Assembly: GCF_001510655.1 (NCBI RefSeq)
Contig: NZ_LMVC01000001.1
Span: 198,574 to 262,573 of the forward strand
Origin: Fictibacillus sp. FJAT-27399
Lineage (GTDB): Bacteria > Bacillota > Bacilli > Bacillales > Fictibacillaceae
Direction: 5' to 3'
Length of the DNA: 64,000 bases
Shown: piece after piece, positions 63,128 to 64,000 of the stretch
Layout of the letters: every line of letters starts with the position of its first letter
How positions within the stretch are numbered: position 1 is the first letter of the stretch
The notes under the pieces: generated by a model
Database searches by the model: none
The model's input: only the letters and a program-made list of their open reading frames with translations
Told to the model about the DNA's origin: nothing
Program-made: the position numbers and the translations under genes

Positions 63128-63748
63128 TTGCTGAATAACTTTTCAATAAGACCCAAAAGCAGAAATTTTGGATTCGATCGGGGAAAACCTATTGATAGAT
63201 TTTATATTGAGAAATTTTTAGAGAATAACCGCGCAGAGATAAAAGGACATGTTCTGGAAGTAGGAGATAATTATTATACGAGGACCTATGGAACTAACGT
63301 TTTGAAAAGCGATGTGCTGAACCTCATTCCTTCACCTGAAGCGACCATTGTAGGTGACTTGGCAACAGGAGAAAATATTCCTCATGAGGTTTTTGACTGT
63401 ATTATACTGACCCAGGTCATTCATGTCATATACGATATTAAAATGGCATTAAACAATACAATAAAAGCGTTAAAACCAGGAGGGACATTGCTGATAACTA
63501 CGACTGGTTTAAGCCCAAGCTGCCGAACAGATTTTCATGGAGACTATTGGAGATTTACGGATACTTCATTGCGGATGCTGTTGAATGAGCTCGTTGATGA
63601 AGAAAAGATAGAGATAGATGTATTTGGCAATGTTGCTGTAGCGAAAGCATTTCTTGACTGTTTGGCCGTTCATGAAATCCCTGAAGCCATTTTAGGCATT
63701 AAGGATGAACATTACCAGGTGATTCTAACTGCAATAGTTAAAAAATAA
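63128..63748 (+). CDS. SAM-dependent methyltransferase-like protein
   Basis: A 206-residue class I methyltransferase fold. The N terminus NFGFDRGKPIDRFYIEKFL is typical of methyltransferases in surface-sugar loci. Motif I is GHVLEVGDNYYTRTYG, lacking the usual G-x-G-x-G, so SAM binding is atypical. FDCIILTQVIHVIYD and LKPGGTLLITTTG match later motifs. The start is TTG at 63128 after AAGGAGG. It may methylate a sugar or serve as a partner of the glycosyltransferases. A terminator follows. Confidence 0.78.
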   Translation: MLNNFSIRPKSRNFGFDRGKPIDRFYIEKFLENNRAEIKGHVLEVGDNYYTRTYGTNVLKSDVLNLIPSPEATIVGDLATGENIPHEVFDCIILTQVIHVIYDIKMALNNTIKALKPGGTLLITTTGLSPSCRTDFHGDYWRFTDTSLRMLLNELVDEEKIEIDVFGNVAVAKAFLDCLAVHEIPEAILGIKDEHYQVILTAIVKK

Positions 63749-63753
63749 TGTTT

Positions 63754-63786
63754 AAAAGAGCAAATGATGAATTGCTCTTTTTTTTA
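63754..63786 (+). terminator. Intrinsic terminator
   Basis: AAAGAGCAA-ATGATGAA-TTGCTCTTT followed by a long T run. Confidence 0.88.
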
Positions 63787-63892
63787 TTTGATACAAACAT
63801 CAGTACAATCAGGATTGGAATTAAGTGCATATAAATTAATAAGGAATATTTTTTTTACAGGATATTATAAATTTTAAGAGGTGTTTAAGTAG

Positions 63893-64000
63893 TTGGATAA
63901 AGAAGTGACCATTTTAATACCTTCATTTAATTCAGGAATATATTTAAGAGAAGCTTTAGAGAGTGTGTTTAATCAAACATATCCCTATTGGAAAATTATT
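63893..64000 (+). CDS. Family 2 glycosyltransferase, partial
   Basis: The first 36 codons of a third GT2 gene, cut by the window edge: VTILIPSFNSGIYLREAL, then SVFNQTYPYW, the usual N-terminal nucleotide-binding region. The start is TTG at 63893, with AGAGGTG upstream. It lies after a terminator, so it begins a separate transcript of the same sugar locus. Confidence 0.75.
   Translation, partial: MDKEVTILIPSFNSGIYLREALESVFNQTYPYWKII

Overview
The window is a chromosomal segment of a Gram-positive, spore-forming Bacillaceae bacterium, close to but not Bacillus subtilis. Gene order follows the B. subtilis yitS-yitV, argCJBD-carAB-argF, yjzC-yjzD, yjaU-yjaV-med-comZ-fabHA-fabF, yjbA-trpS-opp, yjbC-spx-yjbE-mecA-coiA-pepF, yjbH-yjbQ and fabI stretches almost gene for gene. 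Strong AGGAGG-type ribosome binding sites, frequent TTG and GTG starts, a T-box leader and FapR-like operators agree with this. Moderate G+C and the dispersed repeats would fit a Fictibacillus-like genus, but the genus is inference. I saw no tRNA, rRNA, CRISPR array, transposase or prophage gene.

Layout. 1-6.8 kb: DegV and YitT proteins, small stress or spore-type proteins, a HAD phosphatase (YitU), an esterase (YitV) and two repeat families. 6.8-9.4 kb: a molybdenum cofactor cluster (moeA-mobB-moaE-moaD) and a convergent 42-residue zinc-ribbon gene. 9.5-19 kb: one arginine operon from glutamate to citrulline, with its own carbamoyl phosphate synthase. 19-28 kb: small proteins, an M20 amidohydrolase, med-comZ (competence), and fabH-fabF behind a FapR-type operator. 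28-37.5 kb: trpS with a tryptophan T-box, the oppABCDF oligopeptide permease and a second DegV. 37.5-40.5 kb: an HD hydrolase and a UbiD-type decarboxylase. 40.5-48.9 kb: the Spx/MecA/competence/SpxH regulatory neighbourhood. 49-58.5 kb: cell-wall lytic enzyme, CYTH protein, small alarmone synthetase, NAD kinase, pseudouridine synthase, PrpE, a RodA/FtsW paralogue, a K+/H+ antiporter and fabI. 59-64 kb: an accessory sugar-polymer locus (three GT2 glycosyltransferases, galE, a PIG-L deacetylase, a methyltransferase), continuing past the right edge.

How the genes work together. Several systems meet in proteolytic control of competence and stress: MecA (adaptor for ComK), SpxH (adaptor for Spx), Spx, Med/ComZ, Opp (peptide signal uptake) and CoiA (transformation). 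Two lipid-synthesis units (fabHF and fabI) carry FapR-like sites. The accessory glycan locus sits immediately after fabI, where B. subtilis has its cotO-cotZYXWV spore coat genes and B. anthracis (from memory) has exosporium and sugar genes; a possible sigma-K-type promoter lies before it. A spore-surface glycan role is therefore the leading hypothesis.

The most unusual non-coding signals are: a ~250 bp repeat whose terminator-like end faces the 3' end of the preceding gene in all four copies; a hairpin in that repeat showing paired base changes between copies; a multi-hairpin element at 5771-5941; four 21-bp tandem units at 19704-19787; and three tandem hairpins after fabF.
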